Positions 24,805 to 32,387 of a stretch of DNA of 64,000 nucleotides are shown one piece after another. The notes beneath the pieces were generated by a model. The model had not been told where the DNA came from and ran no database searches. It saw only the letters and a list, made by a program, of their open reading frames with translations. A program made the translations under genes and the position numbers. Origin of the DNA: a virus; the IMG/VR virus record IMGVR_UViG_3300032163_000003, positions 46,070 to 110,069 of that record. The stretch is one strand, 5' to 3'. Positions within the stretch are counted from its first letter, which is position 1, and the number at the start of each line of letters is the position of its first letter.

Positions 24805-25383
24805 CTATTTTTCTCGTAGGTTAAATTTATAATTGGGTGTTAGCGAGTGACAGTTTGGGCACAGAAGTTCTAAATTTCCTTCTTTCGAATTAAATTTGTT
24901 TCCATCAATATGATGAAGATCTATTGGAACTTTCCCTGTAAATTGATTGATTTCTTCCCACCCGCATTTAGAACATTTGTTCCTGTGTTTTTCAATCATG
25001 TATCTTTTAACCATTCCGCTTGTACCATTTTTTACAGTTCCTGAAATTTCTCCGCTCAACCACTTTTTTATAAAATCATTATATCTAAATATTTCGTAAC
25101 ACTCATAACTACAAAATTTTGGATAGCTTATTTCTTTTCCGCAATTTTTACAGAAATACTTTCCTTTTATTTTATTTGGTTTCTTACTATTGGAATAGAT
25201 TCCTGCGCATGACCTATTACAAAAGTTACTAGTTTTACTTATTACTTTCTTTCCACAGTGTAGACAAAATCTTTCATTAATAGGATTTAAAACGCAGAAT
25301 TTTTCGTGAGATCTTATAGTTTGTGGGGTAGTTTTCCTTCCACAAAATCTACATACTGATTTAATTTTTGGTTGAGCTCTCAT
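24805..25383 (-). CDS. HNH homing endonuclease next to tRNA-Asn
   Basis: 192 residues with four Cys-pair knuckles (CRFCGRK, FCLHCGKK, FCKNCGKE, FCSYECYE) followed by the HNH: NKCSKCGW, PIDLHHIDG, NLELLCPNCHSLT. Same architecture as the proteins at 7.3 and 26.2 kb. Its stop is 4 nt before tRNA-Asn, which suggests the tRNA as homing target. Confidence 0.75.
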   Translation of the reverse strand: MRAQPKIKSVCRFCGRKTTPQTIRSHEKFCVLNPINERFCLHCGKKVISKTSNFCNRSCAGIYSNSKKPNKIKGKYFCKNCGKEISYPKFCSYECYEIFRYNDFIKKWLSGEISGTVKNGTSGMVKRYMIEKHRNKCSKCGWEEINQFTGKVPIDLHHIDGNKFNSKEGNLELLCPNCHSLTPNYKFNLREK

Positions 25384-25387
25384 ATTT

Positions 25388-25732
25388 TCACCACCACAAA
25401 TTTTGAAAATACTTTCCGAACAACCTGAATCCTTTACTAATTCTTTTCCAATCCTTTTTGGTTAGAACACATCCATAGTACAACTCTTCGTTTGAACAAA
25501 CTTCCATAGAATATATTATATGGTCTAATATTTCGTTCCATTCTTCTATAGAAGATAGAAAACCAGGATAACCACAATTTACTTCTTTGAATCTTTTCAA
25601 TCGCGGAAGAACAAATCTAGCTATTGTTGAATCCAAAGACCAAGTGTCGCTATCATCCCAACCTCTTTCCTTTCTTTGTTTTCTAAATAATCTTGCTCTT
25701 TTTGCTAGATCTCGTTTTTCTTTTTTATTCAT
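25388..25732 (-). CDS. conserved phage protein (GWDDSDTWSLD family)
   Basis: 114 residues with WDDSDTWSLDSTIARFVLPR and EEWNEILDHIIYS, a well-conserved small phage family of unknown function, all-alpha. It overlaps the next gene by 8 nt. Confidence 0.6.
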   Translation of the reverse strand: MNKKEKRDLAKRARLFRKQRKERGWDDSDTWSLDSTIARFVLPRLKRFKEVNCGYPGFLSSIEEWNEILDHIIYSMEVCSNEELYYGCVLTKKDWKRISKGFRLFGKYFQNLWW

Positions 25733-25949
25733 TCTTTCTTTTCCTTTTATCTTTTAATAGACACCAGTTTGGTATTCCTTCTCCTTCCCGAGAATCAAGA
25801 ACTTTATTTTCCCAACTATCTACTCTTTTTTCTTCATCTAGTTCTTCTACTCTAGAACAAAAAGAATGAAATTCAGTCTCAAATTTACTATGACATTCCC
25901 AACAATTTGATATTAGAAGTAGTTTTATTCTTCCAGTTCTTATTCCCAT
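25725..25949 (-). CDS. small Cys-containing hypothetical protein
   Basis: 74 residues with CWEC near residue 16 and two further Cys, a possible metal site. Very basic end (KDKRKRKNE). Just upstream of the large tRNA-like RNA. Not recognised. Confidence 0.4.
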   Translation of the reverse strand: MGIRTGRIKLLLISNCWECHSKFETEFHSFCSRVEELDEEKRVDSWENKVLDSREGEGIPNWCLLKDKRKRKNE

Positions 25950-25966
25950 TGATTCTCCTTTTTGTT

Positions 25967-26098
25967 TGGTGGCGGCGGGTGATTTCGAACCACCATTACC
26001 TAACTGAGGATTTCACTTCACAGTTCCAGAAGTACCGCGAATCCTCCATGTCTATCCCAACTAGGTAGGCTTGTTACCCCCTTAGCCGACAACCGCCT
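25967..26098 (-). ncRNA. 132-nt tRNA-like RNA with a 59-nt anticodon-loop insertion
   Basis: Ends form a tRNA: acceptor GGCGGTT/CGCCGCC (5 pairs, a U.G and one mismatch), D arm GGCT/AGCC with GG in the loop, T arm GGTGG/TCACC with TTCGAAA, A73, CCA encoded. The anticodon stem ACCTA/TAGGT encloses 59 nt instead of 7, and these contain GAGGATT/AATCCTC and ACTTC/GAAGT hairpins. It could be an interrupted tRNA, a chimera of two tRNAs after a deletion, or a tRNA-like regulatory RNA. No anticodon can be assigned. Confidence 0.6.
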
Positions 26099-26104
26099 TT
26101 AGTT

Positions 26105-26182
26105 TGGTAGCCCATGCAGGACTCGAACCTGCGACCTAGGACTTAGAAGGACCTTGCTCTATTCCACCTGAGCTAATGGGTC
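26105..26182 (-). tRNA. tRNA-Arg (UCU), with mismatches
   Basis: Anticodon loop CTTCTAA (reads AGA). Acceptor GACCCAT/ATGGGCT has an A2-C71 mismatch, and the anticodon stem AGGTC/GTCCT a U30-U40 mismatch; T arm GCAGG/CCTGC is perfect, CCA encoded. The last 24 nt of the upstream HNH reading frame lie in its 5' half. Confidence 0.8.
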
Positions 26183-26857
26183 TTTTCTATGAGTCTTTAA
26201 GTTAAACTTATAGTTCTTAGTTAAAGAATGATGATTTGGACACAAAAGTTCTAAATTTTCTTCTATTGAACTAAATCTATTTCCATCTATATGATGTAGT
26301 TCTAGAGGAATTAGATTAGTAAATTGATTTACTTCTGACCATCCACATACAGAACATTTATTGTTGTATTTTTTTAGGATGTACTTCCTTATAAGAGTAG
26401 AAGCACCACCTGATGTATTTCCAGAAATTTTTCCGTCTTTCCATTTACTTATATATTCTTTATATTTATACTCACTATGACAAAAACCATTGCAAAACTG
26501 TTTCATCCACTTAATAACTTTCCCGCAATTTTTACAGTAGCTTATTCTAAAAAATTTTGGTATTCTATTTTTGTTGTTATAGAAAGCAGCACATGTACTA
26601 TTACAAAATTTTTTATTGTGGTTTATTTCCTTGTTACACCATAGGCAATATTCTATCGTACATGTTTTTTTATGAAGAGGAAAAGCCATTGATCCAACTG
26701 TCTTATTACACACCGGACATAAAACTCTAGGTTTGGATTTAAGCGAGATTGAACTTCGATTTCTTTTTCCTGGACATTTATTAATACTATTACTACAACA
26801 TCGTTTCTTTCCAATTTTAAACTTTGATTCTTGACCACATCCGTATTCGCATAACAT
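26159..26857 (-). CDS. HNH homing endonuclease with LCEYGCG module, ending inside tRNA-Arg
   Basis: 232 residues from the ATG at 26857 (GGAG 8 nt upstream). Cys module MLCEYGCGQES...RCCSNSINKCP, three Cys knuckles, then HNH: NKCSVCGW, PLELHHIDG, NLELLCPNHHSLT. The last residues and the TAG are encoded by the 5' half of tRNA-Arg. Combines the N-terminal module of the VSR-like group with the HNH of the tRNA-linked group. Confidence 0.75.
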   Translation of the reverse strand: MLCEYGCGQESKFKIGKKRCCSNSINKCPGKRNRSSISLKSKPRVLCPVCNKTVGSMAFPLHKKTCTIEYCLWCNKEINHNKKFCNSTCAAFYNNKNRIPKFFRISYCKNCGKVIKWMKQFCNGFCHSEYKYKEYISKWKDGKISGNTSGGASTLIRKYILKKYNNKCSVCGWSEVNQFTNLIPLELHHIDGNRFSSIEENLELLCPNHHSLTKNYKFNLKTHRKDPLAQVE

Positions 26858-26914
26858 ATACATATCTCCTTTTAGTATATGTTCTATATACGAATACGAA
26901 TGGGAACACTCCTT

Positions 26915-26992
26915 TGGTCGGGGCGAAGAGATTTGAACTCTCGACTTGCAGTTTAAAAGACTGCTACTCTAAACCATCTGAGTTACGCCCCA
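26915..26992 (-). tRNA. tRNA-Lys (UUU)
   Basis: Acceptor TGGGGCG/CGCCCCG (U1.G72), D stem ACTC/GAGT, anticodon stem GCAGT/ACTGC with loop CTTTTAA, T arm GAGAG/CTCTT, CCA encoded. Its U8-A9-A10 is the stop codon of the upstream gene. Confidence 0.9.
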
Positions 26993-27231
26993 ATTTTCTT
27001 TACATAGACTACTGATCCATCATGCCATATTTCTCTGTTAAATATTTCAATATCTCTTTCTGGAATATAACCTTTAGGTTTAATTACATTAGTAACCCAA
27101 TCTACCTTTTTCTTTCCATAACAAACTGTACATGTTGCTATTCCTGTTGTTGTGAGAGTAGAAGCATTATACGGGTCGGTAAAAAATATACTCCCCTTTC
27201 CATTACAGAATTCGCATTTGTAGAATTCCAT
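26983..27231 (-). CDS. zinc-finger/DWV family protein ending in tRNA-Lys
   Basis: 82 residues: CEFCNGKG, CTVCYGKK, VDWVTNVIKPKG, then a short variable tail. TAA stop at bases 8-10 of tRNA-Lys, a 10-nt overlap exactly as seen for the paralogue at tRNA-Cys. Confidence 0.6.
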   Translation of the reverse strand: MEFYKCEFCNGKGSIFFTDPYNASTLTTTGIATCTVCYGKKKVDWVTNVIKPKGYIPERDIEIFNREIWHDGSVVYVKKIGA

Positions 27232-27247
27232 TTATTTCTCCCAAGAG

Positions 27248-27319
27248 TGTTCCCAGCGGGATTTGAACCCGCGTTGCCGAATTGAAAGTCCGGTATCCTG
27301 GCCTCTAGATGATGGGAAC
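27248..27319 (-). tRNA. tRNA-Glu (UUC)
   Basis: Acceptor GTTCCCA/TGGGAAC, anticodon stem CCGGA/TTCGG with loop CTTTCAA, T arm GCGGG/CCCGC with TTCAAAT, A73; CCA not encoded. Confidence 0.9.
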
Positions 27320-27326
27320 ATTTGGC

Positions 27327-27755
27327 TTATAGTTCTCTATTAGGAATTTCTTCTACGCATTCATATGGATATACAATCCAATCTGTGTTCAGACATTGGT
27401 CAACAAAGTAAGTTGGTCTAACAGGTGACCTTGGTTTGTAATGGATTGTTGCTATACCATGATTTCCCCTTGTGTAGTAAGGATCTTTGAAATCATATAT
27501 ACTTACCAATTCTTGTAACGTCTTTCCTGTATCAGTTATATCATCTACTATTAGCATATCTTTGTCTAAAGAATTTAAAAAGTTAGTTGTCAAGGTCAGA
27601 TTACAATAATGACTCAAGTAGACAGCCACAATCAATCCGCCTCTTGGAATTCCATATACATGAGTGTACTTACCTTTTGGAATCATTGCTACTAACTTCA
27701 AAATCTTATCATGAAACTCTTGTGGAGATAAAATAATTTTATTCCATTCGTGCAT
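27327..27755 (-). CDS. phosphoribosyltransferase
   Basis: 142 residues. GIPRGGLIVAVYLSH and DMLIVDDITDTGKTL (PRPP-binding loop, about residues 65-79) are typical of type I phosphoribosyltransferases of the xanthine/hypoxanthine group. It would add ribose-5-phosphate from PRPP to a base, probably in purine salvage. The substrate cannot be read from the sequence. Six bases upstream of tRNA-Glu. Confidence 0.7.
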   Translation of the reverse strand: MHEWNKIILSPQEFHDKILKLVAMIPKGKYTHVYGIPRGGLIVAVYLSHYCNLTLTTNFLNSLDKDMLIVDDITDTGKTLQELVSIYDFKDPYYTRGNHGIATIHYKPRSPVRPTYFVDQCLNTDWIVYPYECVEEIPNREL

Positions 27756-27773
27756 TGTTCTCTCCTCTATTGT

Positions 27774-27839
27774 TCATACTTCTTTTTTAACTTTTCTAAT
27801 TGTTTCCTTTCTTCTTTCTCTAAACTTTTTGATATCCAT
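27774..27839 (-). CDS. 21-residue basic peptide
   Basis: ATG preceded by a strong AGGAGG at good spacing; encodes MDIKKFRERRKETIRKVKKE plus V and a stop. Nearly all charged, likely one helix. The strong ribosome site in a short gap is the only support. Confidence 0.35.
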   Translation of the reverse strand: MDIKKFRERRKETIRKVKKEV

Positions 27840-27851
27840 TCGGACCTCCTT

Positions 27852-28079
27852 TTAAACAATTAAATCTAACTCAATTTTTTCTAGTTCATAATATTTCTTG
27901 TACGCATCAACGAAAGTTTTAAGACTGCTGATAAATTCCTTACCGCGTCCACGATCGTCGTCTTGTACTGCCCACGGTAGAGAAATGCGAATATGAGGAT
28001 CTTCCGAGTTTACTGCTTTATTCAGTTTCTCCAAAGCATCGTGAATCTTTACTATTTTTGACTTCTTTATTCTTTTCAT
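27852..28079 (-). CDS. small hypothetical protein
   Basis: 75 residues from the ATG at 28079 with AAGGAG upstream. Contains HIRISLPWAVQDDDRGRGK. Mixed alpha/beta, function unknown. Overlaps the upstream stop. Confidence 0.45.
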   Translation of the reverse strand: MKRIKKSKIVKIHDALEKLNKAVNSEDPHIRISLPWAVQDDDRGRGKEFISSLKTFVDAYKKYYELEKIELDLIV

Positions 28080-28300
28080 TAACAACTCCTTTGTGCTATT
28101 TCCTGTGTAAAAAGATTAAAGAAACGACCAGGTATGACTTTTTTAGCACACGGATCACACAAGTATTTGTCTACCCCACCAACTCGTCGATTGAAAGTAA
28201 TTCGAATCAAACTTCGTTGTATGTGTAAGCACTTGTTACACTTTCCATCAAATCCACTACGTTTTATATCTGTGATAAGGTTGGAATAAATTGTTGACAT
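28079..28300 (-). CDS. small zinc-binding protein
   Basis: 73 residues; CNKCLHIQ and YLCDPCAKK form a Cys4 site with a basic, beta-rich connection, similar to treble-clef fingers in phage proteins. Ends in a Cys. Function unknown. Confidence 0.45.
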   Translation of the reverse strand: MSTIYSNLITDIKRSGFDGKCNKCLHIQRSLIRITFNRRVGGVDKYLCDPCAKKVIPGRFFNLFTQEIAQRSC

Positions 28301-28326
28301 TATTTACCTCTTTTCAAACTGACAAA

Positions 28327-28411
28327 TGGTGCCCAAGGAGGGATTCGAACCCTCACAGGTTTCCCCACCGCTTTTTGAAAACGGCGCGTTTGCCAGTTAC
28401 GCCACCTGGGC
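28327..28411 (-). tRNA. tRNA-Leu (CAA)
   Basis: Class II tRNA with acceptor GCCCAGG/CTTGGGC, anticodon stem CCGTT/AGCGG with loop TTCAAAA, variable arm GGGGAAACCT, T arm GAGGG/CCCTC, CCA encoded. Reads UUG. Confidence 0.92.
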
Positions 28412-28817
28412 TAAATTAATGTTTCTACAAATTTTAAAACCTTAATTTTTCTTTCTTTACACTCTTTTTCCCAAGAAGAAATCCTTTCTTTAAACACATC
28501 TCTTAAAGCTGCTTTCGCTTCTCCCACAGAAGAGAATTGATATTTATATGCATTTCCCCTACCGTTTGACAAAATAAATACTTTTTGTTTAGTAATTTTA
28601 TTTGTCGCTTCTATTATGTCAAAATATTCAAGACCATTATTGCAAACATTCGGTGCTCTTATTTCTTCAACTTCTTTTACTTCTAAACATTCTTCTACTT
28701 TTCTCGATTACATGCTGGAAGAACTAAGCAGTTGGTGCATAGTCTTTTTGGGATAATAGGTTTGTCACCATATCGTGCTCTGAAATAAGAATCAGAGAAC
28801 GGAATCTTTTTCTTCAT
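28411..28817 (-). pseudogene. frameshifted four-Cys motif protein
   Basis: ATG at 28817 with GGAGAAA site opens a 40-codon frame containing CTNCLVLPAC that hits TAG at about 28698. Shifting one base at the GAAAAG run (28699-28704) restores the motif (N-R-E-K-V-E-E-C) and gives about 94 more codons with sensible protein (KVFILSNGRGNAYKYQF, then a helical end), stopping at a TAG whose G is base 1 of tRNA-Leu. Either one A is missing from the run, the gene is dead, or ribosomes slip there. Confidence 0.6.
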
Positions 28818-28836
28818 TGATATTTCTCCATTATCA

Positions 28837-28912
28837 TGGTGGAACCGGAAGGTATCGATCCTTCGACCTCTTGCTCTTCAGGCAAGCGCTCTACCAGCTG
28901 AGCTACAGTTCC
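28837..28912 (-). tRNA. tRNA-Phe (GAA)
   Basis: Acceptor GGAACTG/CGGTTCC, D stem GCTC/GAGC, anticodon stem CTTGC/GCAAG with loop CTGAAGA, CCA encoded. The T loop reads ATCGATA, so the usual T54 is A. Confidence 0.9.
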
Positions 28913-29056
28913 ATTTAATTACATGTGATAGGGAGTCCCGATTCTCCACCCCACTCTTTCTACCTTAACAGGTCCGTTCATCCTGTTTATTCTGGATTGC
29001 TTACCAAGCAGACGTGCAATTTATTGATCGTCTCGTACACCACACATGTAAAGATT
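28913..29056 (-). other. intergenic stretch with a doubtful 20-codon ORF
   Basis: Between tRNA-Phe and tRNA-Val. An ATG at 28981 opens a 20-codon frame (MNGPVKVERVGWRIGTPYHM) to a TAA at 28919, with a poor ribosome site. A short hairpin (GCTTGGTAAGC) lies at about 29010. Nothing else recognised. Confidence 0.2.
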
Positions 29057-29135
29057 TGGTGCACCCTGCAGGATTCGAACCTGCGAAACCTTTCGGATGT
29101 AAGCCGAATGCTCTACGCAACTGAGCTAAGGGTGC
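29057..29135 (-). tRNA. tRNA-Val (UAC)
   Basis: Acceptor GCACCCT/AGGGTGC, D stem GCTC/GAGC, anticodon stem TTCGG/CCGAA with loop CTTACAT, T arm GCAGG/CCTGC, CCA encoded. Confidence 0.93.
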
Positions 29136-29142
29136 AGTGCTC

Positions 29143-29229
29143 TGGCGGAGAGAGAAGGATTCGAACCTTCGGTTCTTTCGAACGCCGACTTAGCAGATCG
29201 GTACCTTTTAGCCTCTCGGTCATCTCTCC
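29143..29229 (-). tRNA. tRNA-Ser (GCU)
   Basis: Class II tRNA; acceptor GGAGAGA/TCTCTCC, anticodon stem CCGAT/GTCGG with loop CTGCTAA, variable arm with GTTC/GAAC, T arm GAAGG/CCTTC, G73, CCA encoded. Reads AGU/AGC. Confidence 0.92.
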
Positions 29230-29265
29230 GGTTTATTTTTTCTATCTAAGCATTCCTCATTCTTC

Positions 29266-29447
29266 TCAACCTTCAAGTCTTGCATACATATACCAAGATG
29301 GTGTTTCTTTCTTGGGTGGATTATATTCATTATTGTAATCTCTACAATACTTCTCAGCTTCTGCTTTAGTTTTAAACTCTATAGTTTCGTCAACTCTTTG
29401 TCCCAACCAGCTTCAGATTCGATGATAAATACTTTTACCTTTTTCAA
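29266..29447 (-). pseudogene. frameshifted small conserved phage protein
   Basis: From a TTG at 29447 after GGGGAATA, the frame encodes KKVKVFIIESEAGW; then the reading must shift by one base at the GGG run (29402-29404) to continue as GQRVDETIEFKTKAEAEKYC and end with WYMYARLEG. The joined protein matches a common phage pattern (IIESE.GWGQRVDE...WYMYA), and one extra G would restore it. Decay or a base-call error at a homopolymer. Confidence 0.55.
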
Positions 29448-29462
29448 TATTCCCCTTTGAGA

Positions 29463-29592
29463 TATAGCCTCAAACCCTAATAGTCTTTTGGGCGTCCTTT
29501 GTTAAGGTCTACTTTCTTAAACCGACCCTGCGCAAGGTGTCAGCAAAATACTATTTCGAACCTACTCAGAGTGTTTGGCGTCTGAGGCTATA
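29463..29592 (-). ncRNA. structured non-coding element in the tRNA cluster
   Basis: A 130-nt gene-free stretch closed by a 12-bp helix (TATAGCCTCAGA with TTTGAGGCTATA, one G.U). Inside is a second hairpin, GACACCTTGCGCAGGGTC. No cloverleaf fits. It resembles the situation in T4, where stable RNAs C and D lie with the tRNAs, but homology is not claimed. Confidence 0.4.
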
Positions 29593-29604
29593 CAATATTT
29601 TCGA

Positions 29605-29680
29605 TGGTGGAGGCGGACGGGGTCGAACCGTCGCTTTCTTGCGTGCAAGACAAGTGTTTTCCCAGTTAAACTACGCCCCC
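29605..29680 (-). tRNA. tRNA-Ala (UGC)
   Basis: Acceptor GGGGGCG/CGCCTCC, anticodon stem CTTGT/GCAAG with loop CTTGCAC, T arm GACGG/CCGTC, CCA encoded. Confidence 0.9.
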
Positions 29681-29690
29681 GTTTTATTTT

Positions 29691-29765
29691 TGGCTGAGGG
29701 AGAAGGGGTCGAACCTTCAATTTCTCGGGTCAAAGCCGGGCGTCTTTCCATTAGACAATCCCTCA
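29691..29765 (-). tRNA. tRNA-Gln (UUG)
   Basis: Acceptor TGAGGGA/TCCCTCA, anticodon stem CCCGG/CCGAG (one C-A mismatch) with loop CTTTGAC, T arm GAAGG/CCTTC, G73, CCA encoded. Confidence 0.88.
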
Positions 29766-29815
29766 ATAAATTTTTAACATAGTTATCTACTTGTTCTTTC
29801 CCATTAGACGACCGG

Positions 29816-30319
29816 TCAGTGAGCGGTTAAGAAGAATTCTGCAAACTCTTCCTTACCAAATCCGTCAAGAAGTTCCCAAAGTTCTGTTCTTGTAATAGAA
29901 TTTTCTTTATCGGTTGCCACAGAACCATATGAAGATTTTCCAGTAGAAAGATCTAAAAGAGTCATCTCTTTTGGATCAGTAGAGATCAACATAACTTCCT
30001 GCTTTCTATCAAAGAACTTTGTTTTGAGGATATATGATTCTTCTCCAAGTTCTTTAATAAACTTTTGTGTTGTCAACCATTTAAAGTTTTCACTCCAGTC
30101 ATTCCATTCATAATCCTCTAAGAAACTTACAACATTTTTAAGAGGAATATCTTTGTCTGTTCCAAATTCTATTGCAAAGTCAGTAAGAAGACCCTTTATG
30201 TCGTCACATAAATCATGAACTTTAATAAGATTTTGAAATGTAATGGGTTTTATTTTTACAAATTCTTGACTTCCGTGGGCGTATCTTTCACCTTGAATTT
30301 CCTTCTTCGCTTTTGCCAT
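29816..30319 (-). CDS. hypothetical protein
   Basis: 167 residues, acidic, alpha/beta, with GGAGAAT ribosome site. Contains EFGTDKDIPLKNVVSFLEDY and STGKSSYGSVATDKENS. No family recognised. Upstream of the largest compact tRNA block. Confidence 0.45.
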   Translation of the reverse strand: MAKAKKEIQGERYAHGSQEFVKIKPITFQNLIKVHDLCDDIKGLLTDFAIEFGTDKDIPLKNVVSFLEDYEWNDWSENFKWLTTQKFIKELGEESYILKTKFFDRKQEVMLISTDPKEMTLLDLSTGKSSYGSVATDKENSITRTELWELLDGFGKEEFAEFFLTAH

Positions 30320-30347
30320 TCTTATTCTCCTTTTGTTTCTTCCTGTG

Positions 30348-30554
30348 TCAATTTCTTTTCATGGATAGAAGAAAAATAACCGCGTAATCGCATGAATATT
30401 TACTAGATCTTAACCAGTTCTCCCTATTTAATCCACTAAGATAATTACTAACTTCGTCAAAATAAGTTGTACATATTGTAGAACATACGGGAAAAACTAT
30501 ACAATTAGAGCAAATTTTATTAATTATTTCCTTTGCTTGTCTTTCGATGTCCAT
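30348..30554 (-). CDS. small four-Cys motif protein
   Basis: 68 residues. CSNCIVFPVCSTIC (about residues 15-28) is a canonical C-x2-C-x5-C-x3-C motif; the remainder is short and helical with one further Cys. Nearly a bare motif, which suggests the motif itself is a folded unit. Confidence 0.55.
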   Translation of the reverse strand: MDIERQAKEIINKICSNCIVFPVCSTICTTYFDEVSNYLSGLNRENWLRSSKYSCDYAVIFLLSMKRN

Positions 30555-30562
30555 AAATATAC

Positions 30563-31666
30563 CTATTCATAATCTCTAATGGCAATTCCTACTCCAAAAA
30601 TAGGAACTCCTTCTTCGCTAAGTTCTTGATATCTAACAGTTAGTTCTTTACCGATGATATTATTTAAATCTTTCAACCACTCTCTTCTAAGCTCTCTAGA
30701 ACCTCTGGGTCGGACTTTAAGAGTTTTTCCATTTTCAAGATCACACACAAAAATTACACAACCTTCTTCTAATCCTTCTCCCTCACAACCGCCCACGATT
30801 TTGAACTCTTTATCTTCAAAGGTTTTGTATTTTTGTAAGTCTTTTGATCTATGATCAAAGATATATTTTCCATTTGCATTTCTTATAATTATTCCTTCAA
30901 ATCCTTGACTAACAAAAGCTTTATGCCAACCATATATTTCTTTTTCATTTTGAATTTCGACTGTAGGAACTCTTACTATATTAGCTTGATATCCATGAAT
31001 AGCAGTTGAGAACCAGTCATACCTCTCTCGAAAAGTCATACTAGGATCTGCCTTATCATATACCCAGTATTGTAATTGTTTTGTTGTTTCTCTCTCTTTT
31101 TTTAGATTTCTAATTATCTCTTGAAACGACCACCCAAATACAAAAATTTCACCATCCAAAATATCTTCTATATTTGCTGCTTTTGATATATCTGTAGTTA
31201 AGTGTCTTAGAGTAGTAAATTCTTTTCCCCCGCGACTTATGTATTTTATTTTATCTTCAGAAATTTTCTGAGCTAAACATCTCACTCCGTTTAATTTTGG
31301 TTGAGCGAAACATGGATATTTAATTTCACGTTTTCTATCTTGGAACTTTTGAGCAAGCATAGGAAGAATAATATCAGACTTTGTTTCCTCAGTTGGAATA
31401 GTTTCTATGTACTTTTGATCCTTCTTTGAAGTCCATAGAGATTTCGCGTCTGCACAAGCTTGTTCAAATGATGTTGTTTCATTTGACTTACCAATATTTT
31501 TTCCAGACTTTATATCTTTTGCTGATACTATAACTTTTCCATCTACATAACCATGACTTATTTCAATTGCAGGAGTCCCGTAATTATCTATTACTCGGAC
31601 TTTCCATTGTTTTAATTTTTTTGTAGAGCTTATTCCATACAACGTAGGAAATTCTTTTGTTTGCAT
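30563..31666 (-). CDS. ATP-dependent DNA ligase
   Basis: 367 residues. An N-terminal WGR-like segment (about 1-90) precedes the ligase core: motif I AQPKLNGVR with lysine about K124 (KxNG rather than KxDG), LDGEIFVFG (motif III), FEGIIIRNANG (motif IV) and DLQKYKTFEDKEF (motif V), then an OB-type domain ending GVGIAIRDYE. It seals nicks in phage DNA using ATP. The WGR-like domain is unusual for a phage ligase and may bind DNA ends. Confidence 0.8.
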   Translation of the reverse strand: MQTKEFPTLYGISSTKKLKQWKVRVIDNYGTPAIEISHGYVDGKVIVSAKDIKSGKNIGKSNETTSFEQACADAKSLWTSKKDQKYIETIPTEETKSDIILPMLAQKFQDRKREIKYPCFAQPKLNGVRCLAQKISEDKIKYISRGGKEFTTLRHLTTDISKAANIEDILDGEIFVFGWSFQEIIRNLKKERETTKQLQYWVYDKADPSMTFRERYDWFSTAIHGYQANIVRVPTVEIQNEKEIYGWHKAFVSQGFEGIIIRNANGKYIFDHRSKDLQKYKTFEDKEFKIVGGCEGEGLEEGCVIFVCDLENGKTLKVRPRGSRELRREWLKDLNNIIGKELTVRYQELSEEGVPIFGVGIAIRDYE

Positions 31667-31675
31667 ATTATCCTT

Positions 31676-31891
31676 TCAATATAAACTACGAATAACAGTA
31701 CTGATCTTTTTTCCAATTATAGATTGATCTATTCTACAATTTGCTCTTACATTTTCCCAATCTCTATTTTTTTCTTCGATATATCCACAAGAAGTACATA
31801 CTATTACTTTATCGACTAAATTATTATGTAACCACACCTCTGTAGTTTTTCCACAGTTAGGGCATTCTATGTTATTAATCATCCATCCCAT
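31676..31891 (-). CDS. zinc-ribbon protein
   Basis: 71 residues from the ATG at 31891 (GGAGGATAAAG upstream). CPNCGKTTE and VCTSCGYIEE form a classical Cys4 ribbon like those of transcription factors. Function unknown. Confidence 0.5.
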   Translation of the reverse strand: MGWMINNIECPNCGKTTEVWLHNNLVDKVIVCTSCGYIEEKNRDWENVRANCRIDQSIIGKKISTVIRSLY

Positions 31892-31933
31892 CTTTATCCT
31901 CCACACCACAAGTACAAACAGCCATTTTCACCT

Positions 31934-32119
31934 CTACTTATTCTTATGGTCAGTAGCGTACCAACCAGAACCTTTTAAATGGAAGGTACTTTTAGAAATG
32001 ATTTTCTTCATGTTTCCTAAACAGACTGGACAACATTTCTCACATGTTCCATTTGAATCTTTTTCTAACTTTTCTATAATCTTTCCACATTTAATGCATT
32101 CATATTCGTAAACTGGCAT
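31934..32119 (-). CDS. FmdB-type zinc-ribbon protein
   Basis: 61 residues: MPVYEYECIKCGKIIE, CPVCLGNMKKIIS and FHLKGSGWYATD match the FmdB-family putative regulatory ribbon nearly end to end. Common in bacteria and large phages; true function unknown. Confidence 0.75.
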   Translation of the reverse strand: MPVYEYECIKCGKIIEKLEKDSNGTCEKCCPVCLGNMKKIISKSTFHLKGSGWYATDHKNK

Positions 32120-32376
32120 TACACCTCCATAAATCTGGAGAATGATTCTAGCATGTTACTTTTATTTTTATCCAATTGAAACTTAGTACAATATCCAAAA
32201 ATAGAAACGCTTAGTTTTCTTACTTGGTTGTGCTTTATATGTAAATATGAATTACTTGAACAAGTTCCAAAAACGCTGTTTTCGACATTTCCTTTTTCAA
32301 AGAAAGAACACAAAGCACAACAATTTAAAACTTTATATCCAATTAGATTTAGTTCTTTTAGTTTATTCTCATCCAT
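32119..32376 (-). CDS. small Cys-rich protein
   Basis: 85 residues with CCALCSFF, FGTCSS and GYCTKF, spaced like a four-Cys iron-sulphur or zinc site seen in small phage proteins. The TAA/TGA and ATG of the neighbours overlap by one base. Function unknown. Confidence 0.5.
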   Translation of the reverse strand: MDENKLKELNLIGYKVLNCCALCSFFEKGNVENSVFGTCSSNSYLHIKHNQVRKLSVSIFGYCTKFQLDKNKSNMLESFSRFMEV

Positions 32377-32387
32377 TTATAACCTCT

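Noticed and set aside
28925-29782. Plus-strand open frames through the tRNA block and similar ones at 33.3, 24.6 and 38.9 kb
   Set aside because: They are antisense translations of tRNAs (typical phrases such as RRGDSNSYGFP or AEWTRFELATSDVTG); no ribosome sites.
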